Positions 44,756 through 53,368 of a stretch of 64,000 nt of DNA are shown piece after piece (the stretch's first letter is position 1; each line of letters opens with the position of its first letter). The notes beneath the pieces are model-generated. The model was not told the origin of the DNA. It saw only the letters and a list, made by a program, of their open reading frames with translations, and did no database searches. A program made the translations under genes and the position numbers. Source of the stretch: Clostridiaceae bacterium BL-3 (lineage in GTDB: Bacteria > Bacillota > Clostridia > Clostridiales > Clostridiaceae). Where the stretch lies: assembly GCA_902809985.1 (NCBI GenBank), contig CADDXC010000001.1:1736001-1800000 (forward strand), read 5' to 3'.

Positions 44756-45457
44756 TTATACTGATCTTATATACACCTTTTTATCTGTGAATACCGCTTC
44801 AAAATCATGCACCTGTATATCCTCAAAGTATATACGTTCAAAAAATTTCAACATCTCTGTAAAAGAGTATTGTACCAGCATTCGTTCAACTAAAAACGTA
44901 ATTTTATCACTAAAACTCAGCTTGGTAGATTTAAATGCTTTTAGCCTGGTATCTTCAATGACCTTTCTCACAGATATTGAATCCATGCCGCAATCAATAA
45001 TTTCATCATGTGATCTTATCATCTTTTTTTGAAATAGCATATATACGGCACCATGGGTTCTGAACTTATAAACTATCCCCTCTTTAATTTTAAATTTTCT
45101 TGTATCAAGAGCTGCTATTTCAAATCCTTCTATAAATCCATCTACAATTTTGTTCAGCACATACATAGTACTATGGTTTTTCATATTTTTTATATTTACA
45201 GCAGTATTCATATTTATAGAATGGGTGAAATTGTTGATACACAGGACATTGTTGACAGGGTTTTCTGATTTAATTACTATTTTCATGACTGCAGTTACAA
45301 GAAATATATAAAAGGATATAGGGATTTTATATAAAACAAGGCTTGTAACTATAATGGGAAAACAATATTTATCTATAACAACAAGCATGAAATTCAAAGA
45401 TTTGACCAGTATAAACAGGATGATTAAAAGCAACCTGCTTTTCAAAATTTTATTCAT
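44756..45457 (-). CDS. Uncharacterised membrane-anchored protein (233 aa)
   Basis: Two N-terminal hydrophobic segments (LLLIILFILVKSLNFMLVVI and SFYIFLVTAVMKIVI) precede about 170 mostly soluble residues. The soluble part includes SFSDKITFLVERMLVQYSF and ends VHDFEAVFTDKKVYIRSV. I recognise no family. It stands between the VOC gene and the terminator of the SSB/pilus operon. Its high Ile/Lys content matches the element rather than the VOC gene. Confidence 0.65.
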   Translation of the reverse strand: MNKILKSRLLLIILFILVKSLNFMLVVIDKYCFPIIVTSLVLYKIPISFYIFLVTAVMKIVIKSENPVNNVLCINNFTHSINMNTAVNIKNMKNHSTMYVLNKIVDGFIEGFEIAALDTRKFKIKEGIVYKFRTHGAVYMLFQKKMIRSHDEIIDCGMDSISVRKVIEDTRLKAFKSTKLSFSDKITFLVERMLVQYSFTEMLKFFERIYFEDIQVHDFEAVFTDKKVYIRSV

Positions 45458-45510
45458 TTTTATTTCAGAACCTTTCTTTGATATGGAATTTGAAACTCAC
45501 AAAAAATAAA

Positions 45511-45546
45511 ATTCCAGGATGCCAAAGGTGGTAGGTATCCTGGAAA
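45511..45546 (-). terminator. Terminator of the pilus/SSB operon
   Basis: TTCCAGGATACC pairs with GGCATCCTGGAA, then TTTTATTTTTT on the minus strand. This ends the long Tad-like operon after the second SSB. Confidence 0.9.
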
Positions 45547-45564
45547 ACCAAAAAGTTGAAATGT

Positions 45565-45582
45565 ATTATGTACTTACATAAT
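45565..45582. promoter_or_regulatory. 18-nt perfect palindrome
   Basis: ATTATGTA and TACATAAT surround a CT centre between the second SSB and its terminator. Possible protein-binding site or mRNA end structure; nothing further is known. Confidence 0.3.
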
Positions 45583-45621
45583 ATCATCACCTCTGCAGAT
45601 AATCAATTGATTTTCTGAAAA

Positions 45622-46041
45622 TCAAAATGGGATATCTCCATCGTCGACTGGTGTTATACCCGAGTAGTCATAATCATCTGCCAAATCATTACTTGTACCT
45701 GTATTTGATTTTGCCTTATTTTTGTCTCCCCATTCTAGAAACTGAATTTCCTCTGAAACAACTTCAGTTACAAATCTCCTACTGCCGTCCTTGGCTTCAT
45801 AACTCCTTGTCTGGATTCTGCCACTGACACCTATAAGCTTTCCCTTGTTCATATAGTTTGCTACAGATTCACCCTGTTTTCCCCATACAACAATTGGAAT
45901 AAAATCTGCTTCCTGCTGACCTTCTTTTTTAAATCTTCTATTTACGGCCAGATTGAACGTTGCAACAGCAGTACCAGTATTTTGTATAAATTTTAGCTCA
46001 GGATCCTTGGTCAATCTCCCGATCAAAACAACTTTATTCAT
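45622..46041 (-). CDS. ssb: Single-stranded DNA-binding protein 2
   Basis: A 139-aa SSB with a complete OB fold ([51 protein letters not shown]). It has a canonical acidic tail ending DDGDIPF that recruits partner proteins. It differs from the element's first SSB mainly in the linker and tail. It is the last gene of the pilus-like operon, 18 nt after the wall hydrolase, and could protect single-stranded DNA during transfer. Confidence 0.94.
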   Translation of the reverse strand: MNKVVLIGRLTKDPELKFIQNTGTAVATFNLAVNRRFKKEGQQEADFIPIVVWGKQGESVANYMNKGKLIGVSGRIQTRSYEAKDGSRRFVTEVVSEEIQFLEWGDKNKAKSNTGTSNDLADDYDYSGITPVDDGDIPF

Positions 46042-46059
46042 CTATATCACCCCTATTTT

Positions 46060-47061
46060 TTATCTAACCCTCATTGCAGATGTGTAGTTTCCCAAATTTG
46101 CTATTTTTACTACATCTCCGGTATGCGGCGCTTCTATGAATTTACCGTTTCCTATATACATTCCAACATGATATGCAGGTGTACCAAAAAATACTAAATC
46201 TCCAGGTTGGAGTTCACCTCTTTGTACGGGTATGCCGAAATTCTGCTGTTCCTGTGAAACCCTCGGAATATTAACACCAAAATGTGCATATACATATTGT
46301 ACGAATCCCGAGCAGTCAAATCCTTCAGGGCTTGTACCTCCCCATACATAAGGAACGCCCAGAAAAGACAGTGCATAATTTACCACATCATTTGTAGAAG
46401 TAAAGCTTCCTCTTGACAGTGAATTCTCAAAATCAGCACATTCTGATGGATCGCTGCTGTTTAAAACTGACAAAAGCTTTTTCTGGTTTTGTTTTTGTTT
46501 ATTCAGTATATCTATTTTCCTTAAAATATCACTTTTCAATTTTTCAGTTTTATCCTTATTCTGTTTCAATTTTTTCACAATGCTTTCCCTTGATTTTTTG
46601 TCGTTTTCAAGCTTTTTTATATTATGGTCATCAAAATCCATTAGTGTTTTTATAATTATTGATTTTGAAATCAGATCATTGAAATTTTTAGAAGACAAAA
46701 GGATATTAATGTAGTTTTGTCTTAAACCTGTGACGTACATTTCCCTGATTCTTTTTTGAGCAATATCACTGGTGTCTTTTATGCTTTTGTTTATAGAGGA
46801 CAGCTCCTTTGCATTCTTTGAAATGCCATCGTTTAGATTTTTAAGAGTTTGATTGTATTTTTCCAAAGCAGCAATATTCCCTTCTATTTGGTTATCCATA
46901 ATTTCTATCTGTTTTTCCACATTGTCGTTCCAATTTTTATACTCTTGGGTGTTTGTATCTGAAGATATGCCGGAGGAAAGACTTGAAGGGCTTGCACAAA
47001 CTTGAAAAGGCATACTTAAACTTAACATTACGGCCGTAGCCAATATACTTTTCCTAAACAA
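46060..47061 (-). CDS. Secreted NlpC/P60 peptidoglycan hydrolase with coiled coil
   Basis: About 333 aa. A signal peptide (LFRKSILATAVMLSLSMPF, cleavage near QVCASP) is followed by a coiled coil from about residue 35 to 190, as in CwlO and PcsB. A C-terminal NlpC/P60 endopeptidase follows. The catalytic Cys is in FDCSGFVQYVYA, the first His in AYHVGMYIG, and the second in APHTGDVV. The TTG at 47061 follows AGAGGTG. In a pilus or transfer operon this enzyme would open the cell wall locally for the apparatus. Confidence 0.88.
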   Translation of the reverse strand: MFRKSILATAVMLSLSMPFQVCASPSSLSSGISSDTNTQEYKNWNDNVEKQIEIMDNQIEGNIAALEKYNQTLKNLNDGISKNAKELSSINKSIKDTSDIAQKRIREMYVTGLRQNYINILLSSKNFNDLISKSIIIKTLMDFDDHNIKKLENDKKSRESIVKKLKQNKDKTEKLKSDILRKIDILNKQKQNQKKLLSVLNSSDPSECADFENSLSRGSFTSTNDVVNYALSFLGVPYVWGGTSPEGFDCSGFVQYVYAHFGVNIPRVSQEQQNFGIPVQRGELQPGDLVFFGTPAYHVGMYIGNGKFIEAPHTGDVVKIANLGNYTSAMRVR

Positions 47062-47158
47062 AAAATCACACCTCTTTCTCATATATTTTCGTAACAATTA
47101 TACAGCAGAAATCAGACTTGAAAATTTGTTTATAATTCGGTTAAAATTGGGTTACTTT

Positions 47159-48598
47159 TTATATTTTTATTTTTTTATATAAATTATATAATTTAACGCG
47201 ATCACTCTCTGTAAACTCATAATCCATAGCCCTGTCAAGAAAAGCTTCGGATATTCGATTTGCCGGAAAAAGTTCATCCTTTTTCCTATCATACTTAAAT
47301 AATGTGCTTAATTCATATGGCCTGTGATAATCTTCAGGCTTGAATATCATTTCCGATACTTCCTTTATATATCTCTTACCTGTCTGCCTGTTTATCGAAA
47401 TGAATATAAGAATATTAACCGCCCTTGCTATGTCATATAGTGCGGATTCCTCAGTCTTATATATTCCTCCGCGTAAAAGCATATTTTTGTAGTCATATAT
47501 GAAATCCTGGTTAGAGGAAGTGTGGAAACTTCCCATACTTCCCCTATTCTGCCTTGTCATTGCCTCCAGGGTTATATAGGCCTCTTCAGGGGTCAGTACT
47601 TCACCGTCTATGATTATATCACGGTTCATCCTAAGGCCTGTCTTAAAACAATCTTCTGGAGATTTCAACTTGAAGAATTTTAAGTTTTTGACATCCTTAT
47701 CCGGGAAATATTTAAGTATATTAAGTTCCAATGTGGATTCTATTGTAAGAATTGATACATTCTCTGCAATAGAAGATATGAGCCTTAGAAGATATGTTGT
47801 TTTGCCCGTACCCTGTCCGCCAAGTACAAAAATATTAGGCCTGCCTTTCATTATGAGATCTATGAAGTCCTCCATATATAAATTTGAAGTCCTGGAAGCT
47901 ATGAAAAACTCTTTTGAAAAGAAAGTGGCCCCCGTATACCTCAAGTTGAGTGAATAATACCTGCTGTACGGCGGCATTACTGCAGTTACCCTGGCACCAC
48001 AAATTCTTTCACATTTCACTTCCGGATTATTAAAGTCAAGAGGATGAAAATTGTCCAGTTTGGAAAATGACACACTTCTTCTTATTGTATCTTCATAGGA
48101 AACTTCATCCTTAAAATACAGTTTTTTTACCCTTTCTTTTCTTCCTTTTATCTGAAAGCTCACGAAATCCTTGGTATTTAAGTTTATTTCATTCAGACCA
48201 TCTACATCATTGTAACTGTATATATCTATCACTGAAAGTCCATACAGCTCCTGAAATATTATCTGTGCCAGAAGCCCAATCTTTACGTTGAGGTTGTCAT
48301 CCCTGTGAATACACAAACTGTTTATTATCATGCCAAAATCTTTATTGTCCCCTGTATATACTTTTTCGAAATAATTTACATGGTATTGTTCTATAAGTAA
48401 GTTTATATTTTGAGTATCCACCGACTTGTTTATATAATTTATAATTACACCTTTTAAAATATCTTTACTGTTGGGATCGCCAAAACCCGCCATCTCCTTT
48501 AATGAACTCAAATTTTTAACATTTTGACGGTTATCATCTACCATATCACTGATAAATCTTAACAATCTATCAAGAGTATCTATTTTATAAAGTGCCAT
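47159..48598 (-). CDS. Second CpaF/VirB11-like secretion ATPase
   Basis: A 479-aa AAA+ ATPase of the type II/IV secretion family. Walker A is GGQGTGKTTYLLRL, an acidic region is MNRDIIIDGEVLTPEE, and the His-containing block is GSMGSFHTSSNQDF. It is more diverged than the first CpaF of the operon (54309 to 55637) and lacks its own TadB/TadC pair. It may drive a second step such as retraction or substrate engagement. The ATG follows GGGAGTGATG. It is preceded by the S1-domain gene. Confidence 0.84.
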   Translation of the reverse strand: MALYKIDTLDRLLRFISDMVDDNRQNVKNLSSLKEMAGFGDPNSKDILKGVIINYINKSVDTQNINLLIEQYHVNYFEKVYTGDNKDFGMIINSLCIHRDDNLNVKIGLLAQIIFQELYGLSVIDIYSYNDVDGLNEINLNTKDFVSFQIKGRKERVKKLYFKDEVSYEDTIRRSVSFSKLDNFHPLDFNNPEVKCERICGARVTAVMPPYSRYYSLNLRYTGATFFSKEFFIASRTSNLYMEDFIDLIMKGRPNIFVLGGQGTGKTTYLLRLISSIAENVSILTIESTLELNILKYFPDKDVKNLKFFKLKSPEDCFKTGLRMNRDIIIDGEVLTPEEAYITLEAMTRQNRGSMGSFHTSSNQDFIYDYKNMLLRGGIYKTEESALYDIARAVNILIFISINRQTGKRYIKEVSEMIFKPEDYHRPYELSTLFKYDRKKDELFPANRISEAFLDRAMDYEFTESDRVKLYNLYKKIKI

Positions 48599-48659
48599 CT
48601 ATCATCACTCCCATATATATTTGTAGGGCAGTTAGTTTTTAACCACCCTACAAAATTTC

Positions 48660-49505
48660 CTACCTTACCCTTCTTATAAGTCTCACAAGATTGGCATCTA
48701 TTTTCCGCATTTTAAGCTCTTCAGATTGGAAAATCCTTTTTATTTTTATGACGCATGTGTCACCCGGCTCTGGATTGAAACCTTCCCAGTGAGGGTATGG
48801 ACAAAGTGCACTCACGTGTTTTAAATGTTTCAGCTCAAAAAATATTCCAAAAGACTCTACTCCTGTTACCACAGCTTCATAGCAGCTGTTCTTGGTAACT
48901 TTCTTGATATTTTCAAAATACGGATCATCTGTAGCTCTCTTTATGGAAAGTTTTAAAATGCCTTTTTCCATGTCAATTTCCTGGATAACAGCCGTCTTTA
49001 CATCTCCTATCTGGATAACATTTCTAAGATCTGATATATAGCCCCAGTCTATTTCCTCTTTTGGTATTCTGACTTCCACCCCGTAAGCTTCGACATATGC
49101 CGTAGTACGGCCTATACCCACAATTCTGACTGGAATTTTATCTCCCTCAGCATGTTTGGGAAATTCCAGCTTTGACCTCAAATCCATTGCTTTCTTTCTC
49201 GATGCAACGGCAATTTTTCTTTCGGCATCAAGCTCGACCACTATGAAATCAATTGGAGCTCCTATCATAGTTTTCATTATATTATAAATTTCCATCTGAT
49301 CTTCACGCTTGATATTCATTTCTCTGGAAGGTATGAGAACTTTGAAATTTCCATAGAAAACAACTCCACATGGAATTTCTATTATCTTTTCACCATCTTC
49401 TGTAACTTTTTTCTTTTTTATAATTTCAATAGCAGATAATTCTCCCGTCAGAATCTTGCTGCTCTGACGGCTTGCATATACATCCTGTAAAAACTGATCC
49501 ACCAT
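48660..49505 (-). CDS. S1-domain RNA-binding protein
   Basis: About 281 aa with two S1-like OB domains. One spans roughly residues 115 to 190 (PVRIVGIGRTTAYVEAYGVE then VRIPKEEI). The second spans 200 to 275 (CYEAVVTGVESFGIFFELK). The N-terminal third is of unknown type. S1 domains bind RNA or, less often, DNA, so its place inside a pilus operon is unusual. The ATG at 49505 follows AGAAAGGGTG; the longer upstream frame overlaps the membrane-protein gene. Confidence 0.78.
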   Translation of the reverse strand: MVDQFLQDVYASRQSSKILTGELSAIEIIKKKKVTEDGEKIIEIPCGVVFYGNFKVLIPSREMNIKREDQMEIYNIMKTMIGAPIDFIVVELDAERKIAVASRKKAMDLRSKLEFPKHAEGDKIPVRIVGIGRTTAYVEAYGVEVRIPKEEIDWGYISDLRNVIQIGDVKTAVIQEIDMEKGILKLSIKRATDDPYFENIKKVTKNSCYEAVVTGVESFGIFFELKHLKHVSALCPYPHWEGFNPEPGDTCVIKIKRIFQSEELKMRKIDANLVRLIRRVR

Positions 49506-49548
49506 GTAAATCACCCTTTCTCTTATAATTTTTAATTCCCGTAATTTA

Positions 49549-50136
49549 TCACCACTGTAAAGACCATTTTGCTTTCTCCATAAGAGTAATAAGAACAACT
49601 ATACTTATAACAAGCATACTTTTATCCATGATTCCACCTGCCTTGCATAACTTAAATGAGTAGCTTCCTTTAAATGGAAAAACGAGTGCTTCCCCTTGAT
49701 AATTTAAAAGATCAATTAGAATATGACTTGCATATCCAACAACAAAACCTGCAAATATTGGTCTGTACAAAATATATATTCCATAAGAAAATGCACCAAA
49801 ACCAAGTAAACTATGTGAGAACATTCTATGTCCAGTGAGTCTTGAAATTAAAGAAGCAAGTGAAAGTATAAGGAGACCCGAGGATGTGAGGTGATTTTGC
49901 AAATTATGAAAGCCATATTTGAGATGTACATATAAAACTATGGATAAAATAACAGACATGGCTATAATTACTTTATTTAAATATTTTGAGATTGTACTAT
50001 TATCAAGATCTATATCCGGGGTCAATGAGCCAATAGCGGCTCCGATAAAAAACACATAACTACATTTTACATTTAAGATTAAACTTAAAGCGGCAGCAGA
50101 AGCAATTCCCACTGCCGCATGAGTTCTACCTGTCAC
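49549..50136 (-). CDS. YdjM-type membrane-bound metal-dependent hydrolase
   Basis: About 195 aa, of the YdjM/DUF457 family. It starts TGRTHAAVGIASAAAL and has SLTPDIDLDNS and RMFSHSLLGFGAF in hydrophobic context, the expected His/Asp metal ligands. The family has several membrane segments and unknown substrates. The start is GTG at 50136 or ATG at 50145, both near GGGGTG. It lies between CpaB and the S1 protein and may be a passenger gene of the operon. Confidence 0.78.
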   Translation of the reverse strand: MTGRTHAAVGIASAAALSLILNVKCSYVFFIGAAIGSLTPDIDLDNSTISKYLNKVIIAMSVILSIVLYVHLKYGFHNLQNHLTSSGLLILSLASLISRLTGHRMFSHSLLGFGAFSYGIYILYRPIFAGFVVGYASHILIDLLNYQGEALVFPFKGSYSFKLCKAGGIMDKSMLVISIVVLITLMEKAKWSLQW

Positions 50137-50176
50137 GCACGGCATCACCCCTTTGCAAACTTTATGACAAAACTCT

Positions 50177-50833
50177 TTAGTTACTGGGATTCAATCTTCC
50201 TATTTTAAAAATCCCTGAAGATTGAGCTTGTGCAACAGCTTTCATGTCTTCATTAGTCCCAGAAAAACTAAGCCCTGCAGCAAGAGCATCCTTATCACCC
50301 GGCTTTAAGAACTTTCCTTGACTATCTATTGCACCTAAAACCTTTATTTTGGGGATTAAAACTTTTGACTTGGGATTTGGATTTTTATTGGTTGCATTTG
50401 GCGTATAAATTATAGTTACCATATCTCCTTCCCTATAAGTTCCAGCGTAATTGTCAAGCAGCTGTGCATTGATTGAAAATTCAACTTCACCTTTTTTAAG
50501 TGTTATTGCTGTTGCTTGTGGATCTTCTTTATTTATGACTCTGTTTTTATTAACTATTTCACCTTTATATATATTTTCTTTTGCAATTTTTTTACCATCT
50601 AAAGCATTATCTTTAGGAGTTAGATTACTTCCTGCTGATATCATGGACACCTGTATGGCTTCGACCTTACAATTAGATTTGTCAAGCGGACTGCCTGCAT
50701 TTATCTTCTTTGTTGCTATATAAACATTAGTAGTAGGTTTATATTGTACGGCTTTCTTTTCAATATAAAAGATAGAGATCCCTATAACTGCAGCAGCTAT
50801 TATACTTATTGCCACTATTTTTTTGTCTTTCAA
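50177..50833 (-). CDS. CpaB/RcpC-like pilus assembly protein (SAF domain)
   Basis: About 218 aa. One N-terminal membrane segment (IVAISIIAAAVIGISIFYI) is followed by an SAF-type domain (YIATKKINAGSPL, GKKIAKENIYKGEIVNKNRV) and a CpaB/RcpC region with VTIIYTPN. CpaB-type proteins act in the periplasmic or wall zone of Tad pili. The TTG at 50833 follows AAAGGATG. It fits its neighbours, the TadE-like proteins. Confidence 0.8.
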   Translation of the reverse strand: MKDKKIVAISIIAAAVIGISIFYIEKKAVQYKPTTNVYIATKKINAGSPLDKSNCKVEAIQVSMISAGSNLTPKDNALDGKKIAKENIYKGEIVNKNRVINKEDPQATAITLKKGEVEFSINAQLLDNYAGTYREGDMVTIIYTPNATNKNPNPKSKVLIPKIKVLGAIDSQGKFLKPGDKDALAAGLSFSGTNEDMKAVAQAQSSGIFKIGRLNPSN

Positions 50834-50911
50834 CTGTAAAACACATCCTTTCTTTTTACAATTCAACAATGAAAAAATACATATGATTGTAAATATCATA
50901 CAACCATCTTC

Positions 50912-51499
50912 TTATTCTTTAGGTGTTACAAAATCATCATATGCTTCTATATCCAAGCTTTTTAAATTGCTGGTTCCTGAATTTTCGGCTCTAAGTACTG
51001 TATATGTGTTTAAGTTTATTTTTGAATAGATCGATGTTTGCTCCACTGGTTTGCCATTTGGAGTTTTACCTGTAGGATTTGATATATGGTTAAATACCCC
51101 GCCTGTATAATCCCATTCATTGAGCTCCCCATTTTCAACACTGTATATTCTTAAATCCTTTATGGAAACTTTTCCTATAACCGATGTATTTCCAGGAAGG
51201 CTATTGAGATTTGAACCAAGGCTATAATTTTTAATTAGATATTCTTTAAAAGTGTTAAAAGTCGGAACTAGATCTGTTTCTTTAAAAGTTATTTTACCAG
51301 TTTCTTTCAGCTGTCTTTGATTTATGTTCCTGACAACAGCAAGGTTTGAAGCTTCTAGCTGGTTTTTGAATCTGGAATATTTGTCATTTGCAATTACATT
51401 TTCATATAAGAATAAGGAAAATATTCCTACAAGCATAAGTAATATAAAGAATAAAGGGACTAATTGGACAGATCCTTTTTTTCTGGCTATTTTTATCAT
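50912..51499 (-). CDS. TadE-like pseudopilin
   Basis: A 195-aa protein with a short basic leader (IKIARKKG), one membrane segment (SVQLVPLFFILLMLVGIFSL) and an extracytoplasmic domain. Size and layout fit TadE-like minor pilins. The KKG before the hydrophobic segment is shared with the two neighbouring pilin-like proteins and resembles a prepilin cleavage site. It starts 18 nt after the previous gene, with AAGGAGGGAC upstream of the ATG. Confidence 0.7.
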   Translation of the reverse strand: MIKIARKKGSVQLVPLFFILLMLVGIFSLFLYENVIANDKYSRFKNQLEASNLAVVRNINQRQLKETGKITFKETDLVPTFNTFKEYLIKNYSLGSNLNSLPGNTSVIGKVSIKDLRIYSVENGELNEWDYTGGVFNHISNPTGKTPNGKPVEQTSIYSKINLNTYTVLRAENSGTSNLKSLDIEAYDDFVTPKE

Positions 51500-51517
51500 T
51501 ATTTTTAGTCCCTCCTT

Positions 51518-52006
51518 TTAATGGGTTATTGTTCTTATTCTTTTACTTGTCGTGTCCCAGTGAACAGTTATGGGTATAACATTGCCATTTTCTGTAGTTA
51601 CCTGTGTCCATCCTACCAGATGATGCTTTTTGGGAGTATAGTTATAAGTTAAAGTGAGACTTATAGGCTCGCCATAATTTGCAAAATTGGTATCATCGGT
51701 TGGATTAGGAGAATGGTTTTCAGCCGTATTTGAAGCCTTGATTTCCAACTTACTGGCATCAAACCCATTCATTTTGCTCAGGGAATCAACAATGTACTGT
51801 CTGGTATCATCGGTCAGCCCTCCATCTGTTTCCATACGTAAGGATACCTGCCTGTCCACCTGGTGAAGCTGCAGGTTTATATAAAAGGGCTTGATATCGA
51901 CTATTGCTGTAAATGTTACTACCAGCAGTACAAAGATAGCTATCAGGGAACCGAGCATAGTTTCTACAAATCCCTTTTTCCTTTTGGGGAATACTTTTCT
52001 TAACAT
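51518..52006 (-). CDS. DUF4320/TadE-like pseudopilin
   Basis: A 162-aa protein with leader LRKVFPKRKKG, membrane segment FVETMLGSLIAIFVLLVVTF and an extracytoplasmic domain rich in beta residues. It resembles the DUF4320 family often seen in clostridial transfer or pilus operons. The glycine before FVETML fits a prepilin-type cleavage. Start after GGAAGGGGGAAG. Assignment to TadE versus DUF4320 is uncertain. Confidence 0.68.
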   Translation of the reverse strand: MLRKVFPKRKKGFVETMLGSLIAIFVLLVVTFTAIVDIKPFYINLQLHQVDRQVSLRMETDGGLTDDTRQYIVDSLSKMNGFDASKLEIKASNTAENHSPNPTDDTNFANYGEPISLTLTYNYTPKKHHLVGWTQVTTENGNVIPITVHWDTTSKRIRTITH

Positions 52007-52028
52007 TTATCTTCCCCCTTCCATAAAT

Positions 52029-52238
52029 TTAGTTGAATGGATCAGTAACATGTTTCCATAATGGCCCGGTTACAAAATCATCTATAAGCGTTACCAAGTC
52101 AGCCCATGTAAGTCCCTTGACAGCCATAACTATTGCAATCATAATAACAGTAACAGCAACAATTCCAAGTACATGAGTTATATCACCCTTCTTCCTTTTT
52201 CTTAGTGGTGTTTTCACCAATTTCTTTAGCATAATCAT
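52029..52238 (-). CDS. Small pilin-like protein (candidate major pilin)
   Basis: A 69-aa protein with a basic leader ending RKRKKG, then DITHVLGIVAVTVIMIAIVM and a short tail. Small size, position next to tadC, and the KKG leader make it the best candidate for the Flp-like major subunit. It lacks the classical Glu at +5, having Asp at +1 instead. The ATG follows AAAGGAGGAAA. The gap to tadC upstream contains an insertion-sequence remnant. Confidence 0.62.
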   Translation of the reverse strand: MIMLKKLVKTPLRKRKKGDITHVLGIVAVTVIMIAIVMAVKGLTWADLVTLIDDFVTGPLWKHVTDPFN

Positions 52239-52269
52239 CCGATTATTTCCTCCTTTTTTATAAAAATAT

Positions 52270-52505
52270 TTTTATTAAAATATATCTGTGAACTACCCCA
52301 ACTTAGCTTCGCTTGAAGTCAGAGCTTAATGGGAAAAGAGCATACTTATTAGCATATTTCTTTACTAACAGCGGTTTCTCTTATTTTTCATGCTATCCCG
52401 CAGTTCCTGCGGTTCCCGTCGTAGAATGATTATAAGTATAAATCAAACCAAAAGACTATTATTCATCACACCACATGTAGAGAGGTGGGTGATTTCTTGC
52501 CAGTT
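52270..52505 (-). mobile_element. Probable IS200/IS605-type remnant (palindrome-rich, no ORF)
   Basis: This 236-nt noncoding stretch interrupts the pilus operon between tadC and the pilin gene. On the minus strand it opens with an imperfect palindrome (ATCACCCAC against GTGGTGTGAT), has CCGCAG-GAA-CTGCGG in the middle, and AGC-GAA-GCT within ACTT/AAGT near the end. A short reading frame in the middle reads RREPQELRDSMKNKR, like degenerate TnpB C-termini. The pattern suggests a nonautonomous IS605-family end pair, possibly with omega-RNA-like structure. No transposase is present. Confidence 0.5.
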
Positions 52506-52508
52506 ACA

Positions 52509-53357
52509 TTAAAATATATCTTTAAAGCTTGAGAAAATCTGTACCCCGAAGCTATAAAGTATAATGCTGGCAAGTCCTATAAAAATAAATCCTCCTACCA
52601 AACCGACCCACATGCTTATTTCTTTGGTTTTGGCAGATATTCTGGCAATTGAAGCATCTTTCAAAAGTTCACTCTGGCTGTCAAGCAGTTCTTTGGAACG
52701 TCCTGTCGTGATGGCTTGTTTTAGAGCCAGTATAAAGCTGTCTATTTCAGTTATATCAAAGTTTTTTGCAAACTTGTCTAGTGCGTCTGGTATATTTTTT
52801 GTAAGTGATATTTCAATGGAAAGTTCTATGAGCTTATTTTTAAGTCTTTTGCATTTCGCCACATCAAATACTTCAACAAGTGCACTTCCCAGATCCATTC
52901 CTGCCGCCCCCGATTGTATGTTCAGAACATCATTTATGTTTGGCAAATCTCCAAGTATCTGAAACTTCTCTTTTTTGTACACAGAATTGATCATAAAATC
53001 GGGAAGAAATGCCGCAAGCACTAGTGCAAATACCAGTGAACTATTCATATCCTTCATCAAGAGAAGTATTGTAAACAGGATAAGAATTACAAACTTGTAC
53101 AAATAATAAGTAAACCCGTTTACTTTTAAGGGATTACCCATTTTCTTAAGCTTTTCATCTTTCTTCTCAATAATGTTCTTCAACCTTTCATTTTTTTCAA
53201 TGCCTGCCTTCAGCCCCTGGAAGGCGTAATACTTTTTCTTGTATTCACCTTTTGCCTCCAATACACTTTTATTGTTTTTAAAATACAGATAATCGGCTTC
53301 AAAATATATTATGAAAAACAAAGCCACCAAAAAAATCAATTTCAATATAAAAAGCAA
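52509..53357 (-). CDS. tadC: TadC-like pilus assembly membrane protein
   Basis: A 282-aa type II secretion F-domain protein with membrane segments near both ends and a cytoplasmic central region (SGAAGMDLGSALVEVFDVAKC and ALKQAITTGRSKELLDSQSE). The TadB/TadC pair forms the inner-membrane platform on which the CpaF ATPase acts. The TTG start follows TAGGAGGTG. It lies 11 nt after tadB. Confidence 0.82.
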   Translation of the reverse strand: MLFILKLIFLVALFFIIYFEADYLYFKNNKSVLEAKGEYKKKYYAFQGLKAGIEKNERLKNIIEKKDEKLKKMGNPLKVNGFTYYLYKFVILILFTILLLMKDMNSSLVFALVLAAFLPDFMINSVYKKEKFQILGDLPNINDVLNIQSGAAGMDLGSALVEVFDVAKCKRLKNKLIELSIEISLTKNIPDALDKFAKNFDITEIDSFILALKQAITTGRSKELLDSQSELLKDASIARISAKTKEISMWVGLVGGFIFIGLASIILYSFGVQIFSSFKDIF

Positions 53358-53368
53358 ATTAGCACCTC

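Noticed and set aside
45565-45600. Start codon followed at once by a stop (ATGTAA) with a GAGGTG site, a possible minigene
   Set aside because: It lies within a palindrome just before a terminator and after the last gene; a ribosome-stalling minigene is possible but unsupported.
52270-52505. Group I intron or IStron
   Set aside because: No P, Q, R or S core motifs of a group I intron could be found; an IS605-type end pair fits better.
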